The notes under the pieces: model-generated
Told to the model about the DNA's origin: nothing
What the model saw: the letters and a program-made list of their open reading frames with translations, nothing else
Databases searched by the model: none
Shown here: in pieces, positions 33,864 to 44,473 of the stretch
Numbering within the stretch: position 1 is the first letter of the stretch
Layout of the letters: every line of letters begins with the position of its first letter
NCBI RefSeq assembly: GCF_030272615.1
Contig: NC_081415.1
Span: 234,330,803-234,388,802, forward strand
DNA: 58,000 bases
Direction: 5' to 3'
From: Cryptomeria japonica
Lineage: Eukaryota; Streptophyta; Pinopsida; Cupressales; Cupressaceae
Made by a program: the position numbers and the translations under genes

Positions 33864-35257
33864 CTATTTCTTTTTTCCGTGCCTCCTCTTGGGGAGGAGC
33901 TTCCTAGCCCATTCCTTGGTGAGGAATTTGAAAAGGGCATTGTAGTCATCGTCTTCCTTGCTTTTTCCTTTGGTAGAACTTTCCTGCATAAGACATAGAG
34001 TGGTCACCGAGCAATGCATCACGTTCAAAGAAAACCTGGAGACATCCTACAGCTTGTTTTCCATGGCCTCCATTCTGCTGTTGATTTCCTGCACATTATC
34101 AAACAAACCCTCCACTTTCTTACCCAACTCCGCCAGGTTGCTGTCTTCTTCCTCCTTTATGCTGCTCACTTCGTCCACCACCATCATCTTCTCGAATTTG
34201 AGAGTCGGGGAGGGAGAATTTTTCTGGGATTTGGGGTCGGCCTCCAGACTCATGGAATTTTTAGGGCTTTCAGAGGCACGGGTGGAGCTAACAGAGTGGG
34301 GGGTCGAGGTAGACTGAAACAAGGCCACATTCTCAGAGGCGATGGAATTCCCAGTTTCATGGGATGAGGAGGGGTCTCTTAGCGATTTTTCAGGGGGTTT
34401 GGAGGCTAGTCTCATAGAACGGCGGGGGGTGTTGGCCTCATTTGTAATTTCCACATTGGAATCAATCTCCTAGATTCTAAATTTCTTAGGGGTTCTAACA
34501 TCCTCAGGAGGGTGCTTTTTGTTTTTCTTACTATAGGAGCCGATTTCAGGCAACCGAGGAGGGCTTGTATCGGGTTTATCGGTAGTAATAGCTAGGGGAC
34601 AGTTTTCAGCCACATTCTGGACAAAGATTGTGCGGGGTGGGCAAAGGGTCGGGTGGAAGATGTAGAGAGGAAGGATGAGGCCTTGGTGCAGAATGCGGAA
34701 GTCTTTTCCTTTTTTCTTGGCCTCGACAATATCTTTAACATTTGAATCCAGCGAATGAAGCAGGAAAAACGGAATGGAGATATGATCTTTGTTTCTAAGG
34801 TGGTTAAGGAAAGGTAGGTGGTAATAGTAAAATATTCCATACCTTCCTTCCAGAGTGAAGTATTTTATAATGATATAGAAGACCTCATCCCATGGTGGCG
34901 GAAGCTCCTCCCGGTTGAAGCCGCCTGCCCTCTTCACCGGGTTCTCACCTTCATGAAAAAACTGGTTCAGGTTGGTGGTATCCGAAATGCGGCTTTGTTT
35001 CTTCCATTTCCTCCCCTTCATAGATAGACCCATCACTTGGGCAATCACTTCTTCATTTGTTTCAAAGGAGATACCCATATGGTAACCCTTTTATCCTCCC
35101 AGGAAGCCACGAACTGCTTAGACAATCTCTCATCATTCCCTTTCATACATTCCATAAATTTGTCGATCCCTCCTTCCGAACAGACAAACCACACTGCCAA
35201 CTTAGCTTTAAATTCATCACTTTTGATGGGTTCTAGTCTTATCTTGTCACCCCCCAT
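33864..35257 (-). pseudogene. LINE-2 third ORF, unknown family with C-terminal coiled coil, broken
   Basis: I do not recognise this family with confidence. A start ATG at 35257 gives MGGDKIRLEPIKSDEF. A one-base loss in a G run near 35085 shifts frame, after which one frame runs to TAG 33864-33866 with TAG stops at 34470 and 34047, both sites where CAG to TAG fits. Total is about 460 residues. The N-terminal half is globular with many aromatics (FYYYHLPFLNHLRN near 34830). A lysine/proline-rich linker (34560-34470) and a serine-rich section follow, then a likely coiled coil (34140-34050) and a basic C-terminus (KLLPKRRHGKKK). It lies inside the LINE-2 target duplications, downstream of RNase H. 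It could be a captured host-gene fragment or a LINE-specific protein. Confidence 0.55.
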
Positions 35258-35729
35258 GGTCGTTTCTTCCAGCTTAGCAAAGCAGAAGAGAAATAAGGTA
35301 TCAGAAACACAAAGCCAAACCAGAGCAAAAGCAAAGTTGTGATAAAAACTTAACCAATCCTGAGATAAAATCATGCAATAAATGATGTGATTATTGCAAA
35401 TTGTGCCTAAGTAGGTTTCGCATTCATGAAATCTACTATACTCGTGTGAACCCTCAATCCAACCAATGTGATTTGACTGATCCCAGTCGTCACCTTTATC
35501 ACTACCAATAATCTTCGTTCAGATGATAATTAGGAAATTACCATTCCCGAAATTAGTACTATCATCATTATTAATCTCCTTTTGTAGGTGATGACAAGAC
35601 CATCTGTAGCTACGTGGTAGACCCAGCCCTTGATAGGCGATTTTCCCCTCCAAATTCAAATTTTGAAAATTGTCTCTCTTCATCTGGTAATAGTTATAGG
35701 GGTTCATCATTAAACTTGGTTTTTTTAGT
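35258..35729 (-). other. LINE-2 region between RNase H and third ORF
   Basis: No coding sequence is convincing; the frame reaching 35374 upstream of the third-ORF ATG is probably untranslated. I see no poly(A) tract or duplication here that would mark an older LINE 3' end. Confidence 0.5.
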
Positions 35730-36260
35730 CTACAAGATCACCTTGGTGATTATTGGTAGCAAATCGGGGTTCCTCCAGCATCGTAAGCCATTCTGCAGCC
35801 TTCCCACCGCCGCCATTGAGTCCGCAACAACATTCCCTTCTCTGAAGATATGGCTAATGGTGAAGACATCAAGGTTAGCCAGAAGCATCCTAGCATCCCT
35901 CAAAATGGAATCCACTTTCCACCTGACAACAAGTCTACCACTAAACGCTTCCTCAATGATAAGCGAGTCGCCTTCAATTTATAGATGTTTAATGCCAATA
36001 GATGTGGCAAATCTCAAACCCCATAGGAGATCCATTCCCTTGGCCTGAGTGATAGTATGTTCTTTAGGTTGCCCACGTATGCTACAACACTATTCCTCAA
36101 GTGGTCATGGATGACTCCACCTCCAGCTTGGCAGGCATTTTGGGTAGACCCATCAAAGTTCAGTTTGTACCAATGGGATTTTGGGGCTAACCATTTGGTC
36201 TTTTTTCTATTGATTTTTCCACTATTGTTTAAGACTTCAAACTCCAGGGGGAGATTCTAT
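35730..36260 (-). pseudogene. LINE-2 ORF2, RNase H part, broken
   Basis: On the minus strand the RNase H shows LNFDGSTQNACQAGGGVI (about 36160), a following helix with QAKGMDLLWGLRFA (about 36045), IEGDSLIIEEAF (about 35970) and a terminal HIFREGNVVADSMAA (about 35850). At least one frameshift and a TAG stop break it, and the frame ends at 35730. It is the C-terminal continuation of the ORF2 that is cut at 48967 by gypsy-3. Confidence 0.75.
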
Positions 36261-37804
36261 TGTAGGAGCACCCTTCAAAGGGCTCCCACCATTTGATTTC
36301 TTGCTTCTTTAAGAAGCCATTGTATATAAAATAAGAGCCATGTGCTCATTGGTCCTAGTTTAGGTCCTAGTTGAGGTCCTAGGGTCATAAGGCAAAGTTG
36401 AGTTTTTCTTGAAAGTAGAGGGTATGTGTGCCTTTGAGGTGTTTAGGGTCCTTCTTGGCATGGTGGTGTTCTTAGGATAGCCCAATGTGGGCCTAAGAGT
36501 CAAGAAAAGCAACATTGAGAAAGTTGCTCAAAAGTTGCAAAAGTTGCATGACAACTTTTCAAAGTTGTCAAGCAACTTTTCCACCTAGTAGGTCAAGATC
36601 TTTAGTTTAGCATGGACAACCCTAATATGGGCACATAGATCAAGGAAAGGGTAGTATAAGTAGTTGCAAACCCTAAGATAATGGGTTGGATGTTAGTTGT
36701 TTTACGGCCCAAGAAAAGTGACTTGACTGTGACTGCAACTTTGTTACCAGTCAGCACAAATGGAGTAAGAAAAGATTATTAATGGATTGATTTTCAAGCA
36801 AACATGTTTTGAAAGTCTTATATGGTGTATTTAATTCCATTTTGAACATTTATATTAGGTTTTGTTTAGCAAGTGTGGTGTGTTTGTAAATATTTTGTAA
36901 ATTACCTTCTCACTCCTTTCCCCATTGTGGAATCACCATGAAACATGGGGAATAGGATTAAAAACCCTATACATTGCTTCAAATCAAGCAGGGCCCTTCA
37001 AGATGTAGGAAAGCCAAGCAAAGACCCACTCCTAGGTGAGACTAGACAGTGCCCGGCTAGGAAGGGTTAAAGTTGCAGAGGTCCACAAGAGCAAGGAAGG
37101 TTAGAGGAGGAGGCACCCTTTGGAGGAGTTGTAGAGGGGTGAGTGGAGCACCATTAGTGAAGAGGAGGAGCATCCACCAATCTAGACAAGGTGGTGAAAC
37201 CAACAAACCAACATTGTGACCCTGGTAGGCCTAAAAACCCTCTTTAAAACCCTTGAAAACCCCAAAATTCACCTAGGGCAGTGTATGGACACTTGGAGGC
37301 CCAAAACTAGAAAAATCCTTGAGCCCTTGCCAAATGAATAGTAGGTCTTTTGGGAAGTTTCACAAGCATATGCATCATTTGCAAGAGGGATCCCTAAAAG
37401 TCCGGATAAGAGGCCTAATTGGGCACAATCCTTGTAGCCCTCTTTTGTAGGTAAAAGACAAAATAGTGAAATCGGTAAGGAGTTGGAAGTTGAAGACCTC
37501 TTGGGGGCACATGAATGCATGGATAACCATGTCGAGGACCTATCCTATCCTAGCTAGGACCTAAGAAGGTGTGGAACAAGCCAAACCCTTATTAGCCTAA
37601 GTAAGGGTTCTTCGAATCTCATGAGTAGGTGAGACCTTAGGAGTAGAATTTCTAGTTGTTGGTGGGTGGATTGGGCAAGGTTAGGGAATTCCACAATCAG
37701 GGGAAGTCCTAAAGACCCTAGGGTGTGGTTAGAACACCTGGTGATCCAAGGAAGGGATCCAAGAGCATAGGCTAGGCTAGTCTATCCCAAACCCCATCCC
37801 ATCA
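36261..37804 (+). repeat. gypsy-3 5' LTR
   Basis: Paired with 42507-44056 plus 48918-48966. It has a TATA box at 36323 and a nested inverted repeat at 36540-36579. It is 41 bases shorter than its partner in one place: the 3' LTR has an extra segment near 43168-43208. Confidence 0.9.
36323..36330 (+). promoter_or_regulatory. TATA box of gypsy-3 5' LTR
   Basis: TATATAAA about 60 bases into the LTR, conserved in the 3' LTR near 42578. It is close to the LTR start for a core promoter, so its role is uncertain. Confidence 0.4.
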
Positions 37805-37808
37805 AATT

Positions 37809-37825
37809 CGTATCAAAGCTAGGTT
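37809..37825 (+). promoter_or_regulatory. gypsy-3 primer-binding site (initiator Met tRNA-like)
   Basis: CGTATCAAAGCTAGGTT begins four bases after the LTR and matches the usual GGTATCAGAGCCAGGTT except at three positions. Confidence 0.65.
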
Positions 37826-37902
37826 AAGGACTTGGTGGACCGTGCATGTCTCTATACTCTGGTGAATTAGTAGGGGAGAGCATAATCGTCACTAATGCAG
37901 AG

Positions 37903-38688
37903 ATGGCTAGGGAGGTAGAAGAGTAAAAGGAGAAGAATAGACTCCTTGAAGAAGCTATGAGTGAGATAAGGGACAAGCTGCAAGAAGTGGTGGATCAGAG
38001 GATACATGGACCTTAGGGTGAAGACACCAAGGATAAAGGCAAGAAAACCATTGACATAGATGACAATATACTTGACCCAAATCCCTTGTTCAATGAAGAA
38101 CCTTTTGTAAAGGCTATTAAGGCTTTGAACACCAAAGCTTTTGAAGGATTGCCACATTTCAGTGGAAGGATGGACATTGACACTATCATGGAATGGATTG
38201 AGGGTATGTAGAACCACTTTAAGTGTGAAGGAGTGACAGAAGCTTAGAAGGTTAAGGTTGCCAAATCAAGACTAAGGGGAGCAGCCTTGACATGGTGGAA
38301 GTATCTGTAAGAAGAGAGAGTTAGCATGGGGAAGCTACCTATTGCAAATTGGAAGGCCATGGTGAGTAAGATCAAGGAGAACTACTTACCAGAGGATTAT
38401 GAAGTCCAACTTCATAAGAAGAGACAAGGATTGAAGCAAACATACCTTGATGTGACCTCTTACACTGAAGAATTTCAAAAGCTTTGTCTTAGATCCAATG
38501 TCCAAGAAGATGAATCTATCAAGGTGGCTAGGTATCTAAGTGGCCTAAAGTGGAACATTCAAGAGGAGATAAGCCTATGGACTCCTACCACTATCCAAAA
38601 ATGTCATCAGCTTGCTGCCAAGGTGGAAGAGAGGAACAAAAGGAAAGGAGACTCTAATACTAGGGGAAGAGGCAGAGGTAGAGATTAA
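37903..38688 (+). pseudogene. gypsy-3 gag region, broken by nonsense codons
   Basis: The candidate ATG at 37903 starts a frame that stays open through the whole polyprotein except for point stops at 37924, 38014, 38209, 38245, 38308 and 38686. It includes a coiled-coil-like N-terminus and the chromovirus gag core (FSGRMDIDTIMEWIEGM, LTWWKYL, YLSGLK). It continues into pol in the same frame, so gag and pol were one fused ORF. Every stop is TAA or TAG, compatible with CAA or CAG ancestors; no frameshift is seen. Confidence 0.8.
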
Positions 38689-41600
38689 ATGAATCACCAA
38701 GGTGGTTACCAAAGCAAGGCAAATGAGCAAAAGAACCAAGGAGAAGCCAAGTTGACTGAGCATAGTAGTGAAGCCAATCTCAAAGGGGGCCATTCTAGAG
38801 GAAGAGGTGCACAAGGTGGTCCAAGTAAGGGTAGAGGTACCGGCAGAGGTAACTCCTACTTTGCAACTATGAAATGTTATAATTGTGGTCAATTGGGGCA
38901 CCCGACCTATAGATGCCCTGACAAGCCTACCTCATCAAACAGTGGAAAGAGGGTTGCTTATGCACATGAAGACACATCAAGTAGCAAGATACCTAAGGTG
39001 GACCATATTGAATCAGAGATTGGAGAAAATCTAATGTTCAATAGGGTCTTGATAAGACAACCAGTTAAGAATGAACCTAAGCATAGGAGAGCATTGTTTA
39101 GGGTGAGATGCAAGATCCTTGGTAAAGTTTGCAAGGTGATAGTTGATTCAGGGTCAACTGATAACATAATTTCAGAGGAGGCAGCCAAGAAGTTGAAACT
39201 CAGAAGGATACCCCACACTAACCCTTACAAGGAGACATGGTTGAATCAAGAGCAGAGTGTGCTTGTCAATGAACAGACTTGGGTAGAGTTCTCTATTGGA
39301 GGATACAAGGATAAGATCCTTTGTGATGTGTTACCCATGGATGCCTGTCACCTATTGCTAGGTAGACCCTGGCAATTTGATAGGAAGGTGATCTATGATG
39401 GAGAGGAGAACTCCATTTCCTTCAAGAAGGATAGCAAAACCTTCAAGATTCAATCTTTGACAAAGAATGAAGAGGGAACCTCAACAACACCTAGTGTCTT
39501 ATTGGCTACTGGTAAAGAGTTCTTACACTTGCTACATGAGGAGGAAATAGTGAGGTGTGCCATCTTTGTGAAGCCAAAGGAGGAGGAAGACAAGTTGCAG
39601 GCAGAGGTACCCAAGGAGGTGAAGCAAATGTTGCAAGAGTATAAGGACATAGTGAGTGATGGAGCACCTACAACACTCCCACCAAGAAGGTCTATAAGCC
39701 ATCAAATAGAATTTGTTCCTGGTGCATCCCTACCTAATAAAGCTTCATATAAGCTCACACCTGACCAAAACAAGGAGGTGGCAAGGCAAGTGCAGGAGTT
39801 ATTGGAACAAGGACTGATCAAGAAGAGCATCATCCCATGTGCAGTCCCGGTAGTGCTAGCATCAAAGAAGGGAGGCAAGTGGAGACTTTGCACTGATTCA
39901 AGGGAAATCAATAGGATCACCATAAGGTATAGGTTTCTTATTCCTAGAATAGAGGATTTGATGGACTGTTTAGGAGGTGCTATGTATTTTACCAAATTGG
40001 ACCTTAAAAGTGGTTATCACCATATTAGAATTAAGGAGGGAGATGAGTGGAAGACTGCTTTCAAGACCATAGAAGGGTTGTATGAATGGCTTGTGATGTC
40101 ATTTGGACTCACCAATGCCCCAAGCACCTTCATGAGGTTGATGAATGACATGTTAAAGGACCTCACGGGTAGGTTTGTGGTGGTGCACCTAGATGACATT
40201 CTCATCTATAACAAAACCAAAGAGGAGCACCTTGAGCATTTGAGGTTAGTCTTAGAGAGGTTGCATGAAGAGAAGTTATCAAGCAACCTAGAGAAGTGTG
40301 ACTTCTTGAAGCAAGAGCTGGTCTACTTAGGATTTGTGGTGTCTAAGGGAACCTTGAAGATGGATCCAAGCAAAGTGGAGGCAATCTTGAATTGGCCTAC
40401 CCCTAGAACAGGGACTGAAGTTAGGAGTTTCCATGGTTTAGCTCAATTCTATAGGAAGTTTGTGAGGAACTTTAGTGGCATATGTGCACCAGTCCTTGAC
40501 ACCATAAAAGGAGGCCTTAAAACTAAGTTCAAATGGACTGAGCAAGCTGATAAAGCATTCCAATTATTGAAGCAAGAAGTAGCCACAAAACCCATCCTAC
40601 TCCTACCTACTTTTGACAAGCTATTCACATTGGGGTGTGATGCAAGTGGAATTGCAGTAGGGGGTGTATTGAGTCAAGAGGGAAGACCTGTGGCATTTTT
40701 TAGTGAGAATCTCAATGAAGCAAAGAAGAAGTGCTCAGCCTATGACTTAGAGTTGTATGCATTACTTCAGTCTCTCAAAAATTGGAGGCATTACCTACTC
40801 CCAAAGGAATTTGTGGTGTTCACAGACAACTACGCTTTGAGTTACATTAACACTCAAGAGAAGCTTAGCAATAGACATTTGAAATGGATGGAATACCTCC
40901 AATCCTTCACCTTCACCATCAAGCATAAAAAGGGGCAACTCAACAAGGTGGCAGATGCTTTAAGCAGGAAGTTGTTGACAGTTCAAGAGTTATAGTTGTA
41001 GAGCATAAGAATAGAAGGTTTCAAGGACCTCTATGAAGGAGATGAAGACTTCTCATCAGCCTACAAGGTTTGCAAGGAGTTTGAGAACCATTTTCATTGT
41101 GAGTATGCAGATTACACTCTCCAAAATGCTCTCTTGTTCAAAGGTAATCAGTTATGTGTACCTAGAGGATCCATGAGGGAAAACCTTATCCAAGAAAAAC
41201 ACAATGGTAGTCTAAGTGGACACTTTGGAATCAATAAAACCTTGGATTTAGTATAGAGGTACTACTATTGGCCCATGTTGCCAAGAGATGTGAAAAGGTA
41301 TGTGGAGCAATGTGGTGTGTGTCAAAGGGAAAAAGGAGGATCAAGTAATGCTAGTCTCTATCAACCATTACCGGTCCCAAATAGGCCTTGGGAATGTATA
41401 AGCATAGACTTTGTAGTAGGACTCCCCAAGACAAAGATAGGTGTGGATAGCATCTATGTGGTAGTAGATAGATTTTCCAAGATGAGCCATTTTATTCCAT
41501 GTAGGACTACGCATGATGCTAGCTATATTGTACATCTTTTCTTTAAGGAGATTGTAAGGAATCATGGTCTCCAATTAAGCATTGTTTCAAATAGGGACAA

Positions 41601-42483
41601 CAAGTTCATGGGCCATTTTTGGCAAACATTATGGAGGAGACTAGGAACTAATCTCTCATTTAGCTCAGCTTACCATCCACAAATTGATGGTCAAACTGAA
41701 GTCATCAATAGGGTGTTAGGCAACTTGTTGAGGTGTCTAACCAAGGAGTATGGGCAGACATGGGATCTAGTCATTCCACAAGCAGAGTATGCATATAATG
41801 ACAGTGTAAATAGGACCACTGGAAGAAGTCCTTTTGAGGTTGTCTATGGTAGACATCCAAGGGGAGTGTGTGAACTCAAGGAACTTGGTTCCATGGAGAT
41901 GAAGAGTGGCCAAGTAGAGGACTTCACTCAAACCATCAAGGAAGTCCAAGAGCAGGTGAAGAAAGCCATCCTTGAATCCACTCTAAAACTGAAGGTCAAA
42001 ATGGATGAGAAAAGGAGAGAGGTTCAGTTCAAGGTGGGTGACTATGTGATGGTCCATCTGAGCAAAGCTAGAATGCAAAGTGGTAAGCCTACTAAACTAC
42101 AAATGAAGAGGGTAGGACCTTGTAGAATTCTATCAAAATATGGAGAAAATGCCTACAAGGTTGATCTTCCTTCAGACTTAGCCATCTCACCAGTCTTCAA
42201 TGTTGTTGATCTAATAATGTATAAGGGTGAGATAGTAGGGCAGACTGAGAATCAAGCCAAGGTACTGCAAGACTTGGATGTGAATGTCTTACCTCAAGTG
42301 AAGCAACCCATAGCAGAGGAGATCTTGGAGCCAAGGGTGAAGAAGTCTACTAGACACCAGGTCTACATGGAGCACTTGGTGAAGTGGGCAGATCAACCTG
42401 TGTCTAAAGCTACTTGGGTTGAAGAAAGAAAGTTCAAGAAGCTTGGCATTGATTCAGCTCTCCTCACTCCCCTAGTTCCTTAG
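38689..42483 (+). pseudogene. gypsy-3 pol: zinc knuckle, protease, RT, RNase H, integrase, chromodomain
   Basis: In frame with gag. Zinc knuckle CYNCGQLGHPTYRCP (about 38875); protease VIVDSGSTDNI (about 39140); RT with LDLKSGYHHIRI (about 40000) and HLDD in place of YxDD (about 40185); RNase H GCDASGIAVGG (about 40635) to DALSRK; integrase zinc ligands HNGSLSGHF and CGVCQRE (about 41200-41335), first catalytic aspartate in SIDFVVGLP (about 41400), VSNRDNKF where the second aspartate appears changed to asparagine (about 41585), and DGQTEVINR (about 41690); chromodomain (about 42325-42480, YMEHLVKWADQPVSKATW). Stops at 40993, 40999 and 41254 are all TAG. The chromodomain assigns it to chromoviruses. 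Confidence 0.9.
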
Positions 42484-42490
42484 TTGGTTG

Positions 42491-42506
42491 CAAAGGGGGA
42501 GTATGG
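42491..42506 (+). promoter_or_regulatory. gypsy-3 polypurine tract
   Basis: CAAAGGGGGAGTATGG lies directly before the 3' LTR start and seven bases after the pol stop codon. Confidence 0.75.
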
Positions 42507-44056
42507 TGTAGGAGCACCCTTAAAAGGGCTCCCACCATTTGATTTTGTTGTGTTCTTGCCTCTTTAAGAAGACATTGTATATAAAATAAGAGCCATGTGC
42601 TCATTGGTCCTCGTTTAGGTCCTAGTTGAGGTCCAAGGGTCATAAGGCAAAGTTGAGTTTTTATTGAAAGTAGAGGGTATGTGTTCCTTTGAGGTGTTTA
42701 GGGTCCTTTTTAGCATGGTGGTGTCCTTAGGATAGCCCAATGTGGGCCTAGGAGTCAAGAAAAGAAACATTGAGAAAGTTGCTCAAAAGTTGCAAAAGTT
42801 GCATGACAACTTTTCAAAGTTGTCAAGCAACTTTTCCACCTAATAGGTCAAGATCTTTAGTTTAGCATGGATAACCCTAATATGGGCACATAGACCAAGG
42901 AAAGGGTAGTATAATTAGTTTCAAACCCTAAGATAATGGGTTGGATGTCATTTGTTGTACGGCCCAAGAAAAGTGACTTGACTGTGACTTCAATTTTGTT
43001 ACCAGTCGGCACAAATGGAGTAAGAAAAGATTATTAATGGATTGATTTTCAAGAAAACCTATGTTGAAAGTATTATATGGTGTATTTACTTCCATTTTGA
43101 ACATTTAGATTAGGTTTTGTTTAGCAAGTGTGGTGTTTTTGTAAATATTTTGTAAATTACCTTCTCATTGTCCAGTTTTGGATTGTTTTTAGAAAATGGG
43201 TTCTTAACTCCTTTCCCCATTGTGGAATCACCATGAAACCATGGGGAATAGGAGTACAGACCCTATACATTACTTCAAAGAAAGTAGGGGCCTTGAAGAT
43301 GCAGGGAAGCCAAGCAAAGACCCACTCCTAGGTGAGACTAGACAGTGCCCGGCTAGGAAGGGTTAAAGTTGCAGAGGTCCACGAGAGCAAGGAAGGTCAG
43401 AGGAGGAGGCACCCTTTGGAGGAGTTGTAGAGGGGTGAGTGGAGAACCATTATTGAAGAGGAGGAGCATCCACAAATCTAGAAAAGGTGGTGAAACCAAC
43501 AAACCAACACTGTGACCCTGGCAGGCCTAAAAACCCTCTTTAAAACCCTTGAAAACCCCAAAATTCACCTAGGGCAATGTATGGACACTTGGAGGCCCAA
43601 AACTAGAAAAATCCTTGAGCCCTTGCCAAATGAATAGTAGGTCTTTTGGGAATTTTCACAAGCATATGCATCATTTGCAAGAGGGAGCCCTAAAAGTCCG
43701 GATATGAGGCCTAATTGGGCACAATCCTTGTAGCCCTATTTTGTAGGTAAAAGACAAAATAGTGAAATCGGTAAGGAGTTGGAAGTTGAAGACCTCTTGG
43801 GGGAACATGAATGCATGGATAACCATGTCTATGACCTATCTTATCCTTGCTAGGACCTAAGAAGGTGTGGAACAAGCCAAACCCTTATTAGCCTAAGTAA
43901 GGGTTCTTCGAATCTCATGAGTAGGTGAGACCTTAGGAGTAGAATTTCTAGTTGTTGGTGGGTGGATTGGGCAAGGTCAGGGGATTCCAAAAGCATGGGA
44001 AGTCCTAAAGACCCTAGGGTGTGGTTATAATACCTAGTGATCCAAGGAGAGGATCC
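42507..44056 (+). repeat. gypsy-3 3' LTR, left part
   Basis: Matches the 5' LTR until GGATCC, where the copia element begins. It includes a 41-base segment absent from the 5' LTR near 43168-43208. Point differences from the 5' LTR are clearly more numerous than between the gypsy-2 LTRs, so gypsy-3 is older. Confidence 0.9.
44052..44056 (+). repeat. copia target-site duplication, left copy
   Basis: GATCC, repeated at 48918-48922. The 5' LTR of gypsy-3 has this pentamer once at the equivalent site. Confidence 0.9.
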
Positions 44057-44376
44057 TGTTAGGGTTTCAACCAGATCCGAAGCAAATATGAACTAATAAT
44101 TATATGCAGATTTAAATACAAAAGATAAAGAAATAAAACAAGACATAGATAATACAGAGATTTAACGTGGTTCACCCAGAATGGGTTACATCCACCATAC
44201 ACAGTCATCCAATCTTTCTTATTATCCAGCAAAAATAGTACATCAACCTTACAATGCCTTAAGCATCCTAGTCGCTTATAACATGCATTTTTAGGGCAAC
44301 AAACAAAGTCGACCTTTTTAGGGTTTTATTACAATGTCAGTTTTCATCAACAAAAAATGGCAAAAAAATTTCAACA
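44057..44376 (-). repeat. copia 3' LTR
   Basis: On the plus strand it reads TGTTAGGGTTTC...TTTCAACA, so on the minus strand it starts TGTTGAAA and ends CCTAACA. It lacks a block of roughly 140 bases that the 5' LTR has near its start. Confidence 0.9.
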
Positions 44377-44392
44377 ATCTCCCACTTGGAGA
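44377..44392 (-). promoter_or_regulatory. copia polypurine tract
   Basis: The minus strand reads CTCCAAGTGGGAGATT directly before the 3' LTR; GTGGGAGATT is the common copia polypurine tract. Confidence 0.8.
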
Positions 44393-44473
44393 CTGATACT
44401 ACACGACACCACTGTACATGCAACATCCACTAGATAAAACACTAGGACTCGACTGGTATAAATTCCACAATTA

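Noticed and set aside
34818-35342. Plus-strand open frames over the LINE-2 third ORF
   Set aside because: Shadows of the minus-strand frame, which has consistent length, start and coiled coil.
38686-38688. Stop between gag and pol of gypsy-3 as programmed readthrough
   Set aside because: Eight other TAA/TAG stops of the same kind occur through the frame, so this one is best read as decay.
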